The notes under the pieces: generated by a model
Database searches by the model: none
What the model saw: the letters and a program-made list of their open reading frames with translations, nothing else
Told to the model about the DNA's origin: nothing
Made by a program: the position numbers and the translations under genes
Assembly (NCBI GenBank): GCA_963806685.1
Contig: CAWDZB010000010.1
Coordinates: 62,001-126,000, forward strand
Source: DDH964 sp963806685
Lineage (GTDB): Bacteria; Desulfobacterota; Desulfuromonadia; Desulfuromonadales; DDH964
Length of the DNA stretch: 64,000 nucleotides
Reading direction: 5' to 3'
Shown here: in pieces, positions 53,134-62,347 of the stretch
Position numbering within the stretch: the first letter of the stretch is position 1
Layout: each line of letters starts with the position of its first letter

Positions 53134-53926
53134 AGTCCTTCCCTCCGCTGGCCTGCTGAAGCCAGGTATCCAAAAATTCGAGCAACTCTTCCGGGGGACG
53201 CAGCCAGAGGTCGGCGGAACTCGTCCGGCGTTGGCTGCGCACCAGGATGCTCAATCCCCGGCCGTGCAGCGCCCGAAAGGCATCCTCGTCCGTCAGATCG
53301 TCGCCGAGATAGGCGATGGCGGCGGCCGGCGGGGTCTCGGCGAGCACCTCGCGGACGGCGCTGCCCTTGTCGCGGCCGGGGTGGCGCAGTTCCAGGCCAC
53401 CATCGAATTCGTGCAGTTCCAGCCCTACCTCCTCGGCAAGCGGCCGCCAGACGGCGGTGGCCGACCGGCGCAGCCCAGCCGCGGACTGCTCATCAAGGCC
53501 CCGCCAGTGCAGGGTCACCGAGGCCGGCTTGCTCTCGCTGTGTGCTTCCAGTCCCCGCCCGGCTATCCAGGCGGCGGCCTTATCAAGGGCGGAGCGGGCT
53601 GCCGCGGGCAGGTCGCCGAGGCGATATTCTCCGCTCGGCAACAACCGCTCCCAGCCGTGGCAACCCCAGATTTCCGGATGCGGCTCCATTCCCAGCAGCG
53701 GCAGCAGATCGGTCACCGTTCGTCCGCTTACGATCACCAGCCTGGTCCCGGAGTGCTCCAAGAGCGCCGCCAGGCGCTGACGTACTCCGGGATAGGGAAA
53801 CGCCTGGTCCCGGGCGACCCGGAAGGGTGCCAGGGTACCGTCGTAATCGAGCAGCAGCACCGGCGTCGAATTGCGTTGCAGGCGCTGCCAGAAGGCTGCC
53901 AGAAGTTTTTCGGCCTCGTGGTTCAC
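53117..53926 (-). CDS. otsB: Trehalose-6-phosphate phosphatase
   Basis: HAD-superfamily phosphatase (269 aa) that removes the phosphate from trehalose-6-phosphate. The HAD motif I DYDGTLAPF, motif II VIVSGRT and motif IV YLGDDLTDEDAF are present. GTG 53926 overlaps the stop of the upstream glycosyltransferase (GTGA), and the stop overlaps the otsA start by 17 bases, so the three genes are translationally coupled. Frame similarity begins at NHEAEKLLAAFWQ, supporting that start. Confidence 0.95.
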
Positions 53927-55191
53927 CGGGTAACCTCGATGCGCTCCTGGCTGCCGTAGAGGAGGCCGACCATGAGGGTGAGATATTCGCGCAGATGCCG
54001 GGTCAGCAGGAAGTTTTCCCACACGAAGCGCCGTGCCCGGTTGCCCATTTCCTCCAGCAGATCGCGGCGGTGCAGCAGGAAGCGGGTGCGGAGCGCCGCC
54101 CCTTCGGGAGTGCGGACCAGAAAGCCGGTGTAATGGTCGATCACCTGCAGGCGGATGCCCCCGGTGTCGCCGCCGATCACCGGCTTGCACTTCCACATCG
54201 CCTCGGCCACGGTGAGGCCGAAACCTTCCCGCAGCGATTTCTGCAACACGATATCGGCGATGCGCTGCAGGGCGTTGATGGTGCGGTGGGCATCGGGCGG
54301 CAGCAACAGTATATGGATGTTGGGGTCGCCCTTGGCGGCCTGGCGGACCTCCTCGAGGACTACCATCCCCTCGGGGTCGTCACTCGCCCCGCCTCCGGCC
54401 AGCACCAGTTGCAGCGGCGTCAGTCGGGCCGCCAGCCGGTAAGCCTCGATGACCCCGAGGGGGTCCTTGAAGCGATCGAAACGGGAGACCTGCAGAATTG
54501 TCGGCAGCTCCGGATTCAAGCCGAAGCGGCTGAAGACCTCGTGCAGCTCCTCCTCCGGCAGTTCCCGGTTTTTTTCGCTCAGCGGATCGATGCTCGGCGG
54601 AATGATGTACTGAGGGTGAGGAAGGGGCTGGGCGAATTGAGGGAGACTGAAGATGCTGGCGTCGTAAGACCCTATCCACTGCCTCAGGTATTTCCATACC
54701 GGCCGGAAGGGATGGCTGGCGTCGATGTGGCAGCGCCAGATCCATTTCCCCCTGCGGTTCGGGCAGCTGGCCAGCAGGGCTGCCGGCTGGGGGTCGTGGA
54801 TGAAGACGAAATCCGCGCGCTCCAGCAGCTCCCGCAAGGTCTCGGCGTTTTGGGCATTGGTTGCCTCGTACTCCCGCAGCAGGGGCTCGGGGATCATCAC
54901 CTGGTTTCCCTGCAGGGCGTTGTGGAATGATTTGGTGCATTGGTAAAAAGGCGCCGCGCCGCTGATGACCTCCCAGCGGGCATCGATACCGAGTGCCTGC
55001 ATGAAGGGGACCAGTTTCTGCAGGATCTCGGCGACCCCGCCCCCCTCGCGGGTCGAATTGACGTGCACCACCGTCGTTCCTTTCAGCGGGGCGGCGAGCT
55101 GCCGCAGGTGCTCGATGATCACAGCGCCGGTGACCGCCCGATATTCCTCGACGAAGTTCTGCAGGTATTCCGCGATGATCTCTTCGTCCAT
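53923..55191 (-). CDS. treT: TreT-like trehalose synthase / GT4 glycosyltransferase
   Basis: Retaining GT4 glycosyltransferase (422 aa) with VVHVNSTREGGGVAEILQKL near the N-terminus and SLREGFGLTVAEAMWKCKP in the C-terminal donor domain, as in archaeal trehalose glycosyltransferring synthase, which condenses NDP-glucose with free glucose. Being next to otsB/otsA, it gives a second trehalose route, but a different disaccharide cannot be ruled out. ATG 55191 shares its first base with the last base of the upstream stop (TGATG), and its own stop overlaps otsB. Confidence 0.85.
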   Translation of the reverse strand: MDEEIIAEYLQNFVEEYRAVTGAVIIEHLRQLAAPLKGTTVVHVNSTREGGGVAEILQKLVPFMQALGIDARWEVISGAAPFYQCTKSFHNALQGNQVMIPEPLLREYEATNAQNAETLRELLERADFVFIHDPQPAALLASCPNRRGKWIWRCHIDASHPFRPVWKYLRQWIGSYDASIFSLPQFAQPLPHPQYIIPPSIDPLSEKNRELPEEELHEVFSRFGLNPELPTILQVSRFDRFKDPLGVIEAYRLAARLTPLQLVLAGGGASDDPEGMVVLEEVRQAAKGDPNIHILLLPPDAHRTINALQRIADIVLQKSLREGFGLTVAEAMWKCKPVIGGDTGGIRLQVIDHYTGFLVRTPEGAALRTRFLLHRRDLLEEMGNRARRFVWENFLLTRHLREYLTLMVGLLYGSQERIEVTR

Positions 55192-55874
55192 CAGGTCCTC
55201 GCTGGGAAGTACTGCTCGAAGAGGCCGGCGATGATCTGACGCAGCTCCTTGAGGGAGGAAAAATAGGGATCGATGCTGCACAGACGGGCAGCGAGCTCGG
55301 TACCTTTGTCGCCGCGGCCACCCAGCCAGACGGTGAAGTCGTCGCAGCGCTGCGCGGTCCGGTTGCGGGCGTCGATGAAGTGATAATAGATACTGCCGGT
55401 CGACAGGGACCGCAGCTGCGCGGCCAGGTCCGCCGCTTCGCCGCAGCGCAAGCCGGTATCGAAGACCACCACCTGGGAGCGAAGGAACTGAAACTGCTGA
55501 TCGGCGAGCGCCCAGGGAACCAGCTCCCGCTCATCGAGGCGCTGCTCGACGATTTCGAGGACCTCCTGGCGTACGCTTTCCCGATCGGGAAAGTCGGTGG
55601 GGGTGACCATGCTCAGGCGCTCGGCCAGCTCCTTGTCGTGCAGCCCGCGCCAGGCCCAGGAGGCGAAGTCGTTGTTGTATTCCGGCTCATCGAACTGGGG
55701 GCGCAACAGCCGCCCCCAGAAGTGATGATCGACGCTGTTGGCCGGCATCTTGAGCAGTCCCTCCCGGAATTCCTTGAGATTTTGGGCCCTCACCCCGCTG
55801 GCGATGGTGATCAGGGCGCAATCCATGACCGCAAAAGGTTGGTCGTCAACGACCGGTGGGGCCGAGTCGTTCAT
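55191..55874 (-). CDS. DUF5752 family protein
   Basis: Soluble 227-aa protein of unknown function whose family is usually encoded next to TreT-like or other GT4 trehalose genes. It is acidic with long helical stretches and the phrases HFWGRLLRPQFDEPEYNNDF and YYHFIDARNRT; no catalytic motif is evident to me. AAGGAG before ATG 55874 marks the start and suggests transcription begins just upstream. Overlap with treT by one base implies a shared role, perhaps regulation or complex formation. The family name is from memory. Confidence 0.75.
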   Translation of the reverse strand: MNDSAPPVVDDQPFAVMDCALITIASGVRAQNLKEFREGLLKMPANSVDHHFWGRLLRPQFDEPEYNNDFASWAWRGLHDKELAERLSMVTPTDFPDRESVRQEVLEIVEQRLDERELVPWALADQQFQFLRSQVVVFDTGLRCGEAADLAAQLRSLSTGSIYYHFIDARNRTAQRCDDFTVWLGGRGDKGTELAARLCSIDPYFSSLKELRQIIAGLFEQYFPART

Positions 55875-55950
55875 CGTGGGCTCCTTCGGTGCACGACGGA
55901 AGGGAACAGGACACGGCGGTGGGAGGTTGCCTAATATGAATAGCACAAAG

Positions 55951-55979
55951 CCGGGGGGACGCAAATCCGCGCCCCCCGG
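55951..55979 (-). terminator. Terminator between ablB and the DUF5752-trehalose operon
   Basis: CCGGGGGG-CGC pairs with GCG-T-CCCCCCGG on the minus strand around a short loop; the tail is only moderately T-rich. Confidence 0.6.
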
Positions 55980-55985
55980 TGAGGC

Positions 55986-56822
55986 TCAGGGGAGGGGTTT
56001 GTACCAGACGTTCATGCTCTCCAGACTGCCGGAGATGTTGGTGTTGTTGGTCAGGGTTCCGCCGAAGCGGTAACCGCGGCGGGCAAAGGTGATGTTCATA
56101 CCGAAGGAGACGGCCCGGGCAATGGTGTAGGCGGTCGGCAGCCGGCGCTCCTGCATCTCCTCCTCCATCCGGGCCAGCAGGAAGGTGGCAAAACCGCCGC
56201 CGCGCTGATCGGGTCGGGTCGCGAAATCGGTCATCTCGACGTTACCGCCGGCCGGGTCCATTTCCGCCGAAGCCAGGGCCACCAGCTCTCCCTGGTCCCA
56301 GATCCCGAAATAGACGACCTGCTCGGCCATGGTCCGGCGCAGGTACTCGGGATCGTGGATCGGAAAGGGATAGGTAGCGAAGACCTGGCGATAGAGCAGC
56401 GCCATCGCCTCGGCGTCGGCCGGGTTCGTGACCCGCCATTGATAGCGGTCGTCCAGTACCGGCGGTTCGCTGTCGGGCCGGCGGTTGCGGGCCGCCGCCA
56501 GGACCTCCGCCAGTTGCTCCGGGGCGTCCGGCTGCCGCCGCTCCTCGTCGAGGTATTTGGCCATGAAGTGTACGTCCGTGGTTCCCTGGTAGAAACGGGG
56601 GACGAAGGCCTCGGCATGGTAGGCTGCGGCGTCGAACGCCCCCCGGGCCTCGCCCGGGACCTTGGCGATGATCTTCGAATAGCCCTCTTCGCGGGCCAGT
56701 TCCTCGATGCGTTGGGCGGTGTGCTGCGGGTCGCTGCCGCCCAGCTTCATCAGGTAGACGCGGTCATTGGCCGGCCCGTGCTGGACCGTCGCGCTGCCGA
56801 GACGGGTGACGTGATCGTTCAC
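55986..56822 (-). CDS. ablB: beta-Lysine N6-acetyltransferase
   Basis: GNAT acetyltransferase (278 aa) of the AblB family, which acetylates (S)-beta-lysine to N-epsilon-acetyl-beta-lysine, a compatible solute. The acetyl-CoA loop reads RPDQRGGGFATFLL, and the family-specific end LTNNTNISGSLESMNVWYKP follows. Start GTG 56822 overlaps the kamA stop (GTGA). The pair kamA-ablB defines the pathway in methanogens and in salt-tolerant bacteria. Confidence 0.93.
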   Translation of the reverse strand: MNDHVTRLGSATVQHGPANDRVYLMKLGGSDPQHTAQRIEELAREEGYSKIIAKVPGEARGAFDAAAYHAEAFVPRFYQGTTDVHFMAKYLDEERRQPDAPEQLAEVLAAARNRRPDSEPPVLDDRYQWRVTNPADAEAMALLYRQVFATYPFPIHDPEYLRRTMAEQVVYFGIWDQGELVALASAEMDPAGGNVEMTDFATRPDQRGGGFATFLLARMEEEMQERRLPTAYTIARAVSFGMNITFARRGYRFGGTLTNNTNISGSLESMNVWYKPLP

Positions 56823-58136
56823 TGCTGCCTCCTTTCCAGGCGTTCGTTGTTCTCCGGCGCCAGGTAGTCGGTGTCGCCGTAGTCAGTCAACAGGCTGGCG
56901 ATCCCCACCACATCGTTCTCCTGCCCTTCGTGCAGATCGTGCTGCAGATCGCAAGTCGTCGCAGTTGTCGTCGCAGATGATCTGCTTGTAGTCTTCCGGT
57001 TCCTTGTAGGTGGTGATGACCCCCTCGTAGTTGCGCAGCACCACCTTGTTGGTCGACCAGGAGATCAGGTAGTTGGGCATAACCCGGATCTTGCCGCCGC
57101 CATGGGGGGCGTCGATGACATAGGTCGGCACCGCGTAGCCGCTGGTATGGCCGATCAGCGACTCCATGATCTCGATCCCCTTGCCGACCGGGGTCCGGAA
57201 ATGGGAAAGGCCCTCGGAGAGGTCGCACTGGTAGAGGTAATAGGGCCGGATGCGGTTCATGACCAGCTTGTGGACCAGGGCTTTCATCACCCGCGGGCAG
57301 TCGTTCACACCCGCCAGCAGCACCGATTGGTTGCCAAGGGGGATGCCGACGTCGGCCAGCTTGGCAATCGCCTCGCGGGCCGAGGTGGTCAGCTCCCGGG
57401 GATGGTTGAAGTGGGTGTTGATCCACAGCGGATGGTACTTCTTCAACACCGCCACCAGGTTGTCGGTAATGCGGTAGGGAAGAACCACCGGCGTGCGGGT
57501 GCCAATGCGGATCACCTCGACATGGGGAATGGCCCGCAGCTCGCCGAGAATCCAGTCGAGCTGCTCATCGCTGAGCAGGAAGGGATCGCCGCCGGAGAGG
57601 AGCACGTCGCGCACCTCTTCGTGTTCGCGGATATAGGCGATTCCCTCGCGGATCGCCTCCTTGCGAGGGATGGAATCGACATCGCCGACCTTGCGTTTGC
57701 GGGTGCAGTGCCGGCAGTACATGGCGCAGACGTTGCTGACCTGCAGCAGCACCCGGTCAGGATAGCGATGGGTCAGTACGCCGGCCACCGGGCTATCCTG
57801 GTCCTCGGCCAAGAGGGTCGGCCATGTCCGAGCTGTGAATATCCAGTTCCGCGACCGACGGGAAAGGCCTGTTTGAAGACCGGGTCATTGCGAAAATCCG
57901 CGGCGTTGATCAACGAAAGATAATAGGGCGTGATCGAAAGGGGGAACTTGTCCAGGGTTTCCTCCAGTTCCTGTCCTTTCTTCCCCATCGAATTGGACAC
58001 CAAGCAGCTTTTCAAAGGAAGAAAGCGAAGTGATAGAATTTTTCAACTGCCACTTCCAGTCCTTCCAGTTATCAATTACTGCCTGAGAATAGACTTTTTC
58101 AGCGATTTCCTGCTGTCTTTCATTGTAGATAGTCAC
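56819..58136 (-). CDS. kamA: Lysine 2,3-aminomutase, four apparent frameshifts
   Basis: Radical SAM, PLP-dependent enzyme (about 437 aa when frames are joined) converting L-alpha-lysine to L-beta-lysine, the precursor for AblB. Frames in order: NERQQEIAEKVYSQAVIDNW and FEKLLGVQFDGEE; then ETLDKFPLSITPYYLSLI; then LDIHSSDMAD; then AEDQDSP, CAMYCRHCTRKRKVGDVDSI (CxxxCxxC for the 4Fe-4S cluster); then GIASLLTDYGDT in a last frame. Shifts are single extra bases near 57977-57979, 57860-57862, 57811-57812 and 56953-56954, all in homopolymers. Probably intact in the organism. GTG 58136 has AAGGA upstream; the stop overlaps ablB. Confidence 0.85.
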
Positions 58137-58163
58137 TTGTAATTGTCCTTTTAAAAAATTTTA

Positions 58164-58182
58164 CTGTAAGCAACACTTACAG
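58164..58182. promoter_or_regulatory. CTGTAAG-N5-CTTACAG inverted repeat in the kamA leader
   Basis: Perfect 7-bp arms, about 28 bases upstream of the kamA start, between the promoter candidate and the coding region. Confidence 0.4.
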
Positions 58183-58221
58183 CGGTGAAATAGATATTCT
58201 CCAAAAATTGCCAACGCACAC

Positions 58222-58249
58222 AAGGTAACATAATCAGGTTCAATGTCAA
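58222..58249 (-). promoter_or_regulatory. Candidate promoter of kamA-ablB
   Basis: Minus-strand TTGACA (58249-58244), 16-base spacer, TACCTT (58227-58222). Confidence 0.45.
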
Positions 58250-58389
58250 ATTTTTGTCCTTTTAGGTAAAAATTGCCCGTACTTACATTATTCAAAGAAC
58301 ACCGGTTTTTCCTTTATCCAATCGCATCCCATCTTCCGGGTGCTTCAAGCCAACAGAACAACACCAACCCCGGGCCGGCTGAATTTTCC

Positions 58390-58419
58390 TTGACAGTCGG
58401 GACGCATATTCGCTATATA
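58390..58419 (+). promoter_or_regulatory. Promoter of tRNA-Phe
   Basis: TTGACA (58390-58395), 18-base spacer, TATATA (58414-58419), 13 bases before the mature 5' end. Confidence 0.75.
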
Positions 58420-58432
58420 CATGCTTCCGTTT

Positions 58433-58508
<76 letters not shown>

Positions 58509-58518
58509 GAACTCAAAA

Positions 58519-58547
58519 GGGCCGTGGATCTCTCCACGGCCCTTTTT
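58519..58547 (+). terminator. Terminator of tRNA-Phe
   Basis: GGGCCGTGGA-TCTC-TCCACGGCCC followed by five Ts. Confidence 0.92.
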
Positions 58548-58768
58548 CGTTGGATTAAAGCTTCACTCGCCTAAGCCTTGACATCCTCAGCAAACTACCA
58601 TTCGTGGTATTGTCCTCGAAAATCCCTCCAAGATCATGGCTCAGTGCGGGAAGCCATTATGGGGAAAGGCAAGGAATGCGGGAAATCCTATTTCGTTCGC
58701 TGCCAACTGGGTCTGGCCAAAAGCGGGCATCGCGCGGGAAACTAGCGGAGTCGCACATGCTAAACATC

Positions 58769-58800
58769 AAACGGGCAGCCGATCGGCTGCCCGTTTTCAT
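58769..58800 (+). terminator. Orphan terminator, possible end of a small RNA
   Basis: Self-complementary AAACGGGCAGCCGA/TCGGCTGCCCGTTT with Ts at the end. No gene on the plus strand ends here. Confidence 0.7.
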
Positions 58801-58951
58801 CCTTCCGAGGGCATCCCTAAAATCGGTAGCCTGCCCCAGCGACCAGCCAAGACTTCCCTGGTTTCGGCAGCGAGACCGCAAACCGGTCCCCCCATCCCCG
58901 TCCAGTGCTGGCCCGCCCCAGAACAACCATCGGTTTCTCCTTCCGACCCTT

Positions 58952-59704
58952 TCAGCCGAACAACAGTTTGATGGCAAAGATCAGGACCGTCACCGAGACT
59001 AATTTGCGGATCCAGTCGTGCCCCTTCTTGACGGCGACGTGGGGGGCGATCCAGCCGCCGAGGGAATTGCCCGCTGCCAATGCCGTACCGAGGCCGTAAT
59101 CGACCTGTCCATGGGCGATGAAAACCCCCAGGGCGACGATGGTGAAGGCAAAGATGACGATGACCTTCACGGCGTTGATGCGCACCAAATCGAGACCCTG
59201 CAAAAGCAGACCGGAGATGATCAGGAAACCGACGCCGGCCTGGACGAAGCCGCCGTAGATGCCGATGGCAAAGAATCCGAGAAGTAGAGCGGCGCCACGT
59301 AGTTTGGTCATGCGTTCGGCGCCGAGGTTCCAGCGGCGCACCGGATCGACCACGGTCAGGACCAGAACTCCGATCATGATGCAGGCCAGCAGGCGACGAA
59401 AGAGCTGGTCATCGATGTTCACCGCCAGCCGTGCGCCGATATAGCTGCCGATCAGCGCCGGCACCGTGCAGAGCAGGGCCAGTCGCCAGGGGAAAACCCC
59501 TTTGCGGCGAAAGCCGGCCATGGCGAAAATATTCTGGAAGAAGATCGCTACCCGGTTGGTGCCGTTGGCCACCGGCGCCGGCAACCCGAGAAAAAGGAGC
59601 ACCGGCAAGGTCAGCAGTGAGCCGCCGCCGGCCATGACGTTGAGGAATCCGGCCACGATGCCGACCAGCATCAGTGCCGGGTACTGCCAGGAGAAATGGC
59701 TCAT
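58952..59704 (-). CDS. TauE/SafE family membrane permease
   Basis: Membrane protein (250 aa) with two repeated TauE modules, AGGGSLLTLPVLLFLGLPAP near the start and QAGVGFLIISGLLL in the second half, and about eight hydrophobic segments. Members export or import small organic or sulfur anions; the substrate is not decidable. GAGGAG 9 bases upstream supports ATG 59704. The GntR/FCD regulator gene lies 43 bases upstream and is co-transcribed or divergently related in function. Confidence 0.88.
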   Translation of the reverse strand: MSHFSWQYPALMLVGIVAGFLNVMAGGGSLLTLPVLLFLGLPAPVANGTNRVAIFFQNIFAMAGFRRKGVFPWRLALLCTVPALIGSYIGARLAVNIDDQLFRRLLACIMIGVLVLTVVDPVRRWNLGAERMTKLRGAALLLGFFAIGIYGGFVQAGVGFLIISGLLLQGLDLVRINAVKVIVIFAFTIVALGVFIAHGQVDYGLGTALAAGNSLGGWIAPHVAVKKGHDWIRKLVSVTVLIFAIKLLFG

Positions 59705-59747
59705 GGTCGGAACTCCTCTTCCGGGAAGATGGGTGACATCGTGCCGG

Positions 59748-60449
59748 TCAGCGGCCGAACACGGTTCGTTCGATCTCGTCCAGATGCTGCCGCATCTCCT
59801 GGCCAGCCCGCTGGGAGTCGCGCCGGCGCAGGGCGACCAGGATCCGCTTGTGCGCTGCCAGCGATGCGAGCCGCCGGGTCTCGCTCTGCAACGACTCATG
59901 GCGGCTTTCGCCAAGGGTGGTCCGCAGCTGTTCGTAGACTTGCAGGATGACGGAATTGCCCGTCGCCCGGGCAATCTGCAGGTGGAAGGCATCGTCGGTG
60001 GCGGCGGCGCCCGCCGCGGCACCGGAAGCGCTTCGTTGCTCGGCGAGCAGGCGGGAAAGCTCCTCCAACTCCACGACCCCGGCGGCGGTAGCGGCCAGGG
60101 CCGCAATCTGTGGTTCGAGCAGGCGACGGAACTCGAAAACCTCCCGCAGCTTGACCCCGTCCCCGATGCACCGGACCATAGGTTCGATGCGGGCCTGCCC
60201 GTCCCGGGCGAGAACATAGGTCCCGTCCCCCACCAGGCTGCGCACCGCCCCTTGCTCCTCGAGGGCCCGGATCGCCTCGCGCACCGCATGACGGGAAGCG
60301 CCAAAGGCCTCGGCCAACCGCCGCTCCGGGGGCAGGCGGTCGCCGATCCGGAATTCGCCGGCAGCGATCATCTGCCCGATGCGCTCGACAATTTTTTCAT
60401 GAACCCGCAGGCAGGAGTTCCCCCCGGATGCGGCTCGCTTCTGGGTCAC
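59748..60449 (-). CDS. GntR-family regulator, FadR/FCD subgroup
   Basis: DNA-binding regulator (233 aa): winged helix at residues 15-78 (GDRLPPERRLAEAFGASRHA) and a helical FCD effector domain (about 95-220, with EFRRLLEPQIA, DDAFHLQIARATGN and AHKRILVALRRRDSQRA). It belongs with regulators of lactate, pyruvate or other organic acids. GTG 60449 has AGAGGA upstream. A PdhR/LldR-like operator (ATTGGT-N3-ACCAAT) lies 33 bases before the start, suggesting autoregulation; the downstream TauE/SafE permease is the likely target. Confidence 0.9.
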   Translation of the reverse strand: MTQKRAASGGNSCLRVHEKIVERIGQMIAAGEFRIGDRLPPERRLAEAFGASRHAVREAIRALEEQGAVRSLVGDGTYVLARDGQARIEPMVRCIGDGVKLREVFEFRRLLEPQIAALAATAAGVVELEELSRLLAEQRSASGAAAGAAATDDAFHLQIARATGNSVILQVYEQLRTTLGESRHESLQSETRRLASLAAHKRILVALRRRDSQRAGQEMRQHLDEIERTVFGR

Positions 60450-60481
60450 GACTCGTTGTCCTCTTTTCAGGAGGCCGGAAA

Positions 60482-60499
60482 ATTGGTTGGACCAATATA
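60482..60499. promoter_or_regulatory. ATTGGT-N3-ACCAAT operator overlapping a -10 box
   Basis: Perfect 6-bp arms with TGG centre (60482-60496), matching the consensus known for PdhR/LldR-type FCD regulators. On the minus strand TATATT (60499-60494), a good -10, overlaps it. Confidence 0.7.
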
Positions 60500-60618
60500 G
60501 GAAAAGGAGGGGGACGATGCAAGGGAAATGCGGGCGGGGGGAGGCGAAGACTGTTCCTTCGTACTGCTTTGAATGGGGCTGCCTGCCTCCCCAAGTTCCC
60601 GGGTAAAGAGGGGAGGAG

Positions 60619-61383
60619 CTATTCGCCGAGCAGGGTGCGGATAACCTCGCCGGCCATGGTCAGGCCGAAGATGGGGGGGATGTAGGAGGAGCTGCCGAGG
60701 ATGACCCGGCGGTGGCGGCAGCTCCATTGCTGCTCGTCCTGGTTGGGGCAGACGCAGTTTTCGGCACAGGCCCCCCCCGCCGGGTCGAGAGGGCGGAACT
60801 CCTCGGTGGAATAGACCACCCGCACCCCGGAGGAGATTCCGCGACGACGCAACTCCTTGCGAATGATGCGGGCCAGCCGGCATTTCTGGGTATGGAACAG
60901 GTCGGCGACGGCGATCTTCGTCGGGTCAAGCTTGTTGGCCGCGCCCATGGAGGAGATGATGGGCAGTTCCCGCTCCCGGCAGCTCTGGATCAGGTGCAGC
61001 TTGGCGGTTATATGGTCGATGCAGTCGAGAACGTAGTCGTAGCCGCGCTCCAGAAGCTGGCCGGCGTTCTCCGCCTGGAAGAAGGCCTTGATCGGTTCGA
61101 CCTGGACTCCGGGGTGGATGGCCCGGCAGCGTTCGGCCATCACCTGGACTTTGGGCTTGCCGATGGTGCCGTCCAGGGCGTGGATCTGGCGGTTGACGTT
61201 GGTCAGGCAGATATCGTCGAAATCGACCAGGGTCAGCCGCCCCACCCCGGCCCGAGCCAGGGCCTCGGCGGCGTAGCTCCCCACCCCGCCGACGCCGAAG
61301 ATGGCCACCGACGCGTCTGCCAGCCGCGCCATTCCCTCGGCTCCCGCAAGCAGTTCCATGCGACTGAAGCGATGCTGTTCCAT
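60619..61383 (-). CDS. tcdA: tRNA threonylcarbamoyladenosine dehydratase (TcdA)
   Basis: E1-like ATP-dependent enzyme (254 aa) that cyclises t6A to ct6A at position 37 of tRNAs. It has the nucleotide-binding glycine loop FGVGGVGSYAAEAL, the DFDDICLTNVNRQ metal/ATP segment, and CxxC-type Cys near the C-terminus (AENCVCP). Lengths and order fit TcdA/CsdL and not MoeB or ThiF. The TatD gene is upstream on the same strand (11-base gap). Confidence 0.92.
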   Translation of the reverse strand: MEQHRFSRMELLAGAEGMARLADASVAIFGVGGVGSYAAEALARAGVGRLTLVDFDDICLTNVNRQIHALDGTIGKPKVQVMAERCRAIHPGVQVEPIKAFFQAENAGQLLERGYDYVLDCIDHITAKLHLIQSCRERELPIISSMGAANKLDPTKIAVADLFHTQKCRLARIIRKELRRRGISSGVRVVYSTEEFRPLDPAGGACAENCVCPNQDEQQWSCRHRRVILGSSSYIPPIFGLTMAGEVIRTLLGE

Positions 61384-61394
61384 ACCAGGCTATC

Positions 61395-62213
61395 CTATGG
61401 TTGTCTTCCCGCCCCATTTTCAGGCGGACAGGGGGGAAGGTTCAAAATCCGTTCGGCATTCGCCGTGGTTCTGGCGGCCGTCTGCTCCGGAGTCCACCCC
61501 CGGAGCTCGGCCACCTTGTCGGCAACCAGCCGCAGCCAGGCCGGCTGGTTGGGCTCGCCCCGATGCGGGAAGGGGCTCAGGTCCGGGGCGTCCGTTTCCA
61601 GGACGAGCGTCTCCTCCGGGAGTTCGCGCACCACCTGGAGGAGGCGGCGGGCATTGGGGTAGGTGACCGGGCCGCCGATGCCGATGCCCAGATTGAGCCG
61701 GCGGGCCTCCAGCGCCGTCTCCAGGCTCCCCGAAAAAGCATGCAGAATGCCGCCGACCGCTGCGGCATTCTCTTCGCGGAGGATCTCCAGCAGCCGGCTT
61801 CCGGCCCGGCGGCAGTGGAGAAGCACCGGCTTGCCGCAGGCGACCGCCAGCCGCAACTGGCCGCGGAAGGCTTCCTCCTGGAGCGCCGGGGAAGGCATGC
61901 CGGCCGTTCCGTCGAGACCGATCTCGCCGACCGCCACGGTCCGTGGGTCGGTCAGCAGCCCGGCCAGCCGCTGTCTGACCTCGTCCCCCCACTGGTCGGC
62001 CGCAGCCGGATGCAGCCCCGGTGCCGCATACGCCCCCGGCGCTGCGGCAACGGCAGCCAGCAGCCCCGGCCAGCCGGCAGCTTCGACCCCCGGGACCAGA
62101 AAGCCTCTCACCCCGGCGTCGCGGGCGGCCGCCAACTGGGCCTCGCGGCTCCGCGGTTCCGGCAGCAGGTCGAGATGGACATGGGTGTCGAACAGCATGC
62201 TAGTGGGGGCCAT
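61395..62213 (-). CDS. TatD-family metal-dependent hydrolase
   Basis: Amidohydrolase-fold nuclease (272 aa) of the TatD family with the metal motif FDTHVHL at the start, VGEIGLDG (about residue 97), LLHCRR, ILHAFSGS and LETDAPDL. It probably acts as a 3'-5' exonuclease or DNA-repair hydrolase. ATG 62213 is given; an ATG five codons later (LFDTHVHL) is equally likely, and no clear ribosome-binding site distinguishes them. It is co-directional with tcdA. Confidence 0.9.
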   Translation of the reverse strand: MAPTSMLFDTHVHLDLLPEPRSREAQLAAARDAGVRGFLVPGVEAAGWPGLLAAVAAAPGAYAAPGLHPAAADQWGDEVRQRLAGLLTDPRTVAVGEIGLDGTAGMPSPALQEEAFRGQLRLAVACGKPVLLHCRRAGSRLLEILREENAAAVGGILHAFSGSLETALEARRLNLGIGIGGPVTYPNARRLLQVVRELPEETLVLETDAPDLSPFPHRGEPNQPAWLRLVADKVAELRGWTPEQTAARTTANAERILNLPPCPPENGAGRQP

Positions 62214-62347
62214 GCGGCGACTCTAGCACAATGGCCGCCTCCGGGGAAAGCCGGGGCGGCTTTTCCATCTTGCACTGTTCGGGAAACTATGCTAAGAGCT
62301 AACAAGCTAATTTTGCATACAAAATTCCTTCAAACAAAGGTTTTTCC

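Larger units (their letters stand above)
58509..58951. other. Region downstream of tRNA-Phe
   Basis: About 440 bases without a convincing protein gene. It has the tRNA terminator, a TTGACA plus TACCA-TTCG-TGGTA element near 58578-58610, and a second perfect terminator at 58769-58800 that could end a small RNA. Confidence 0.45.
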
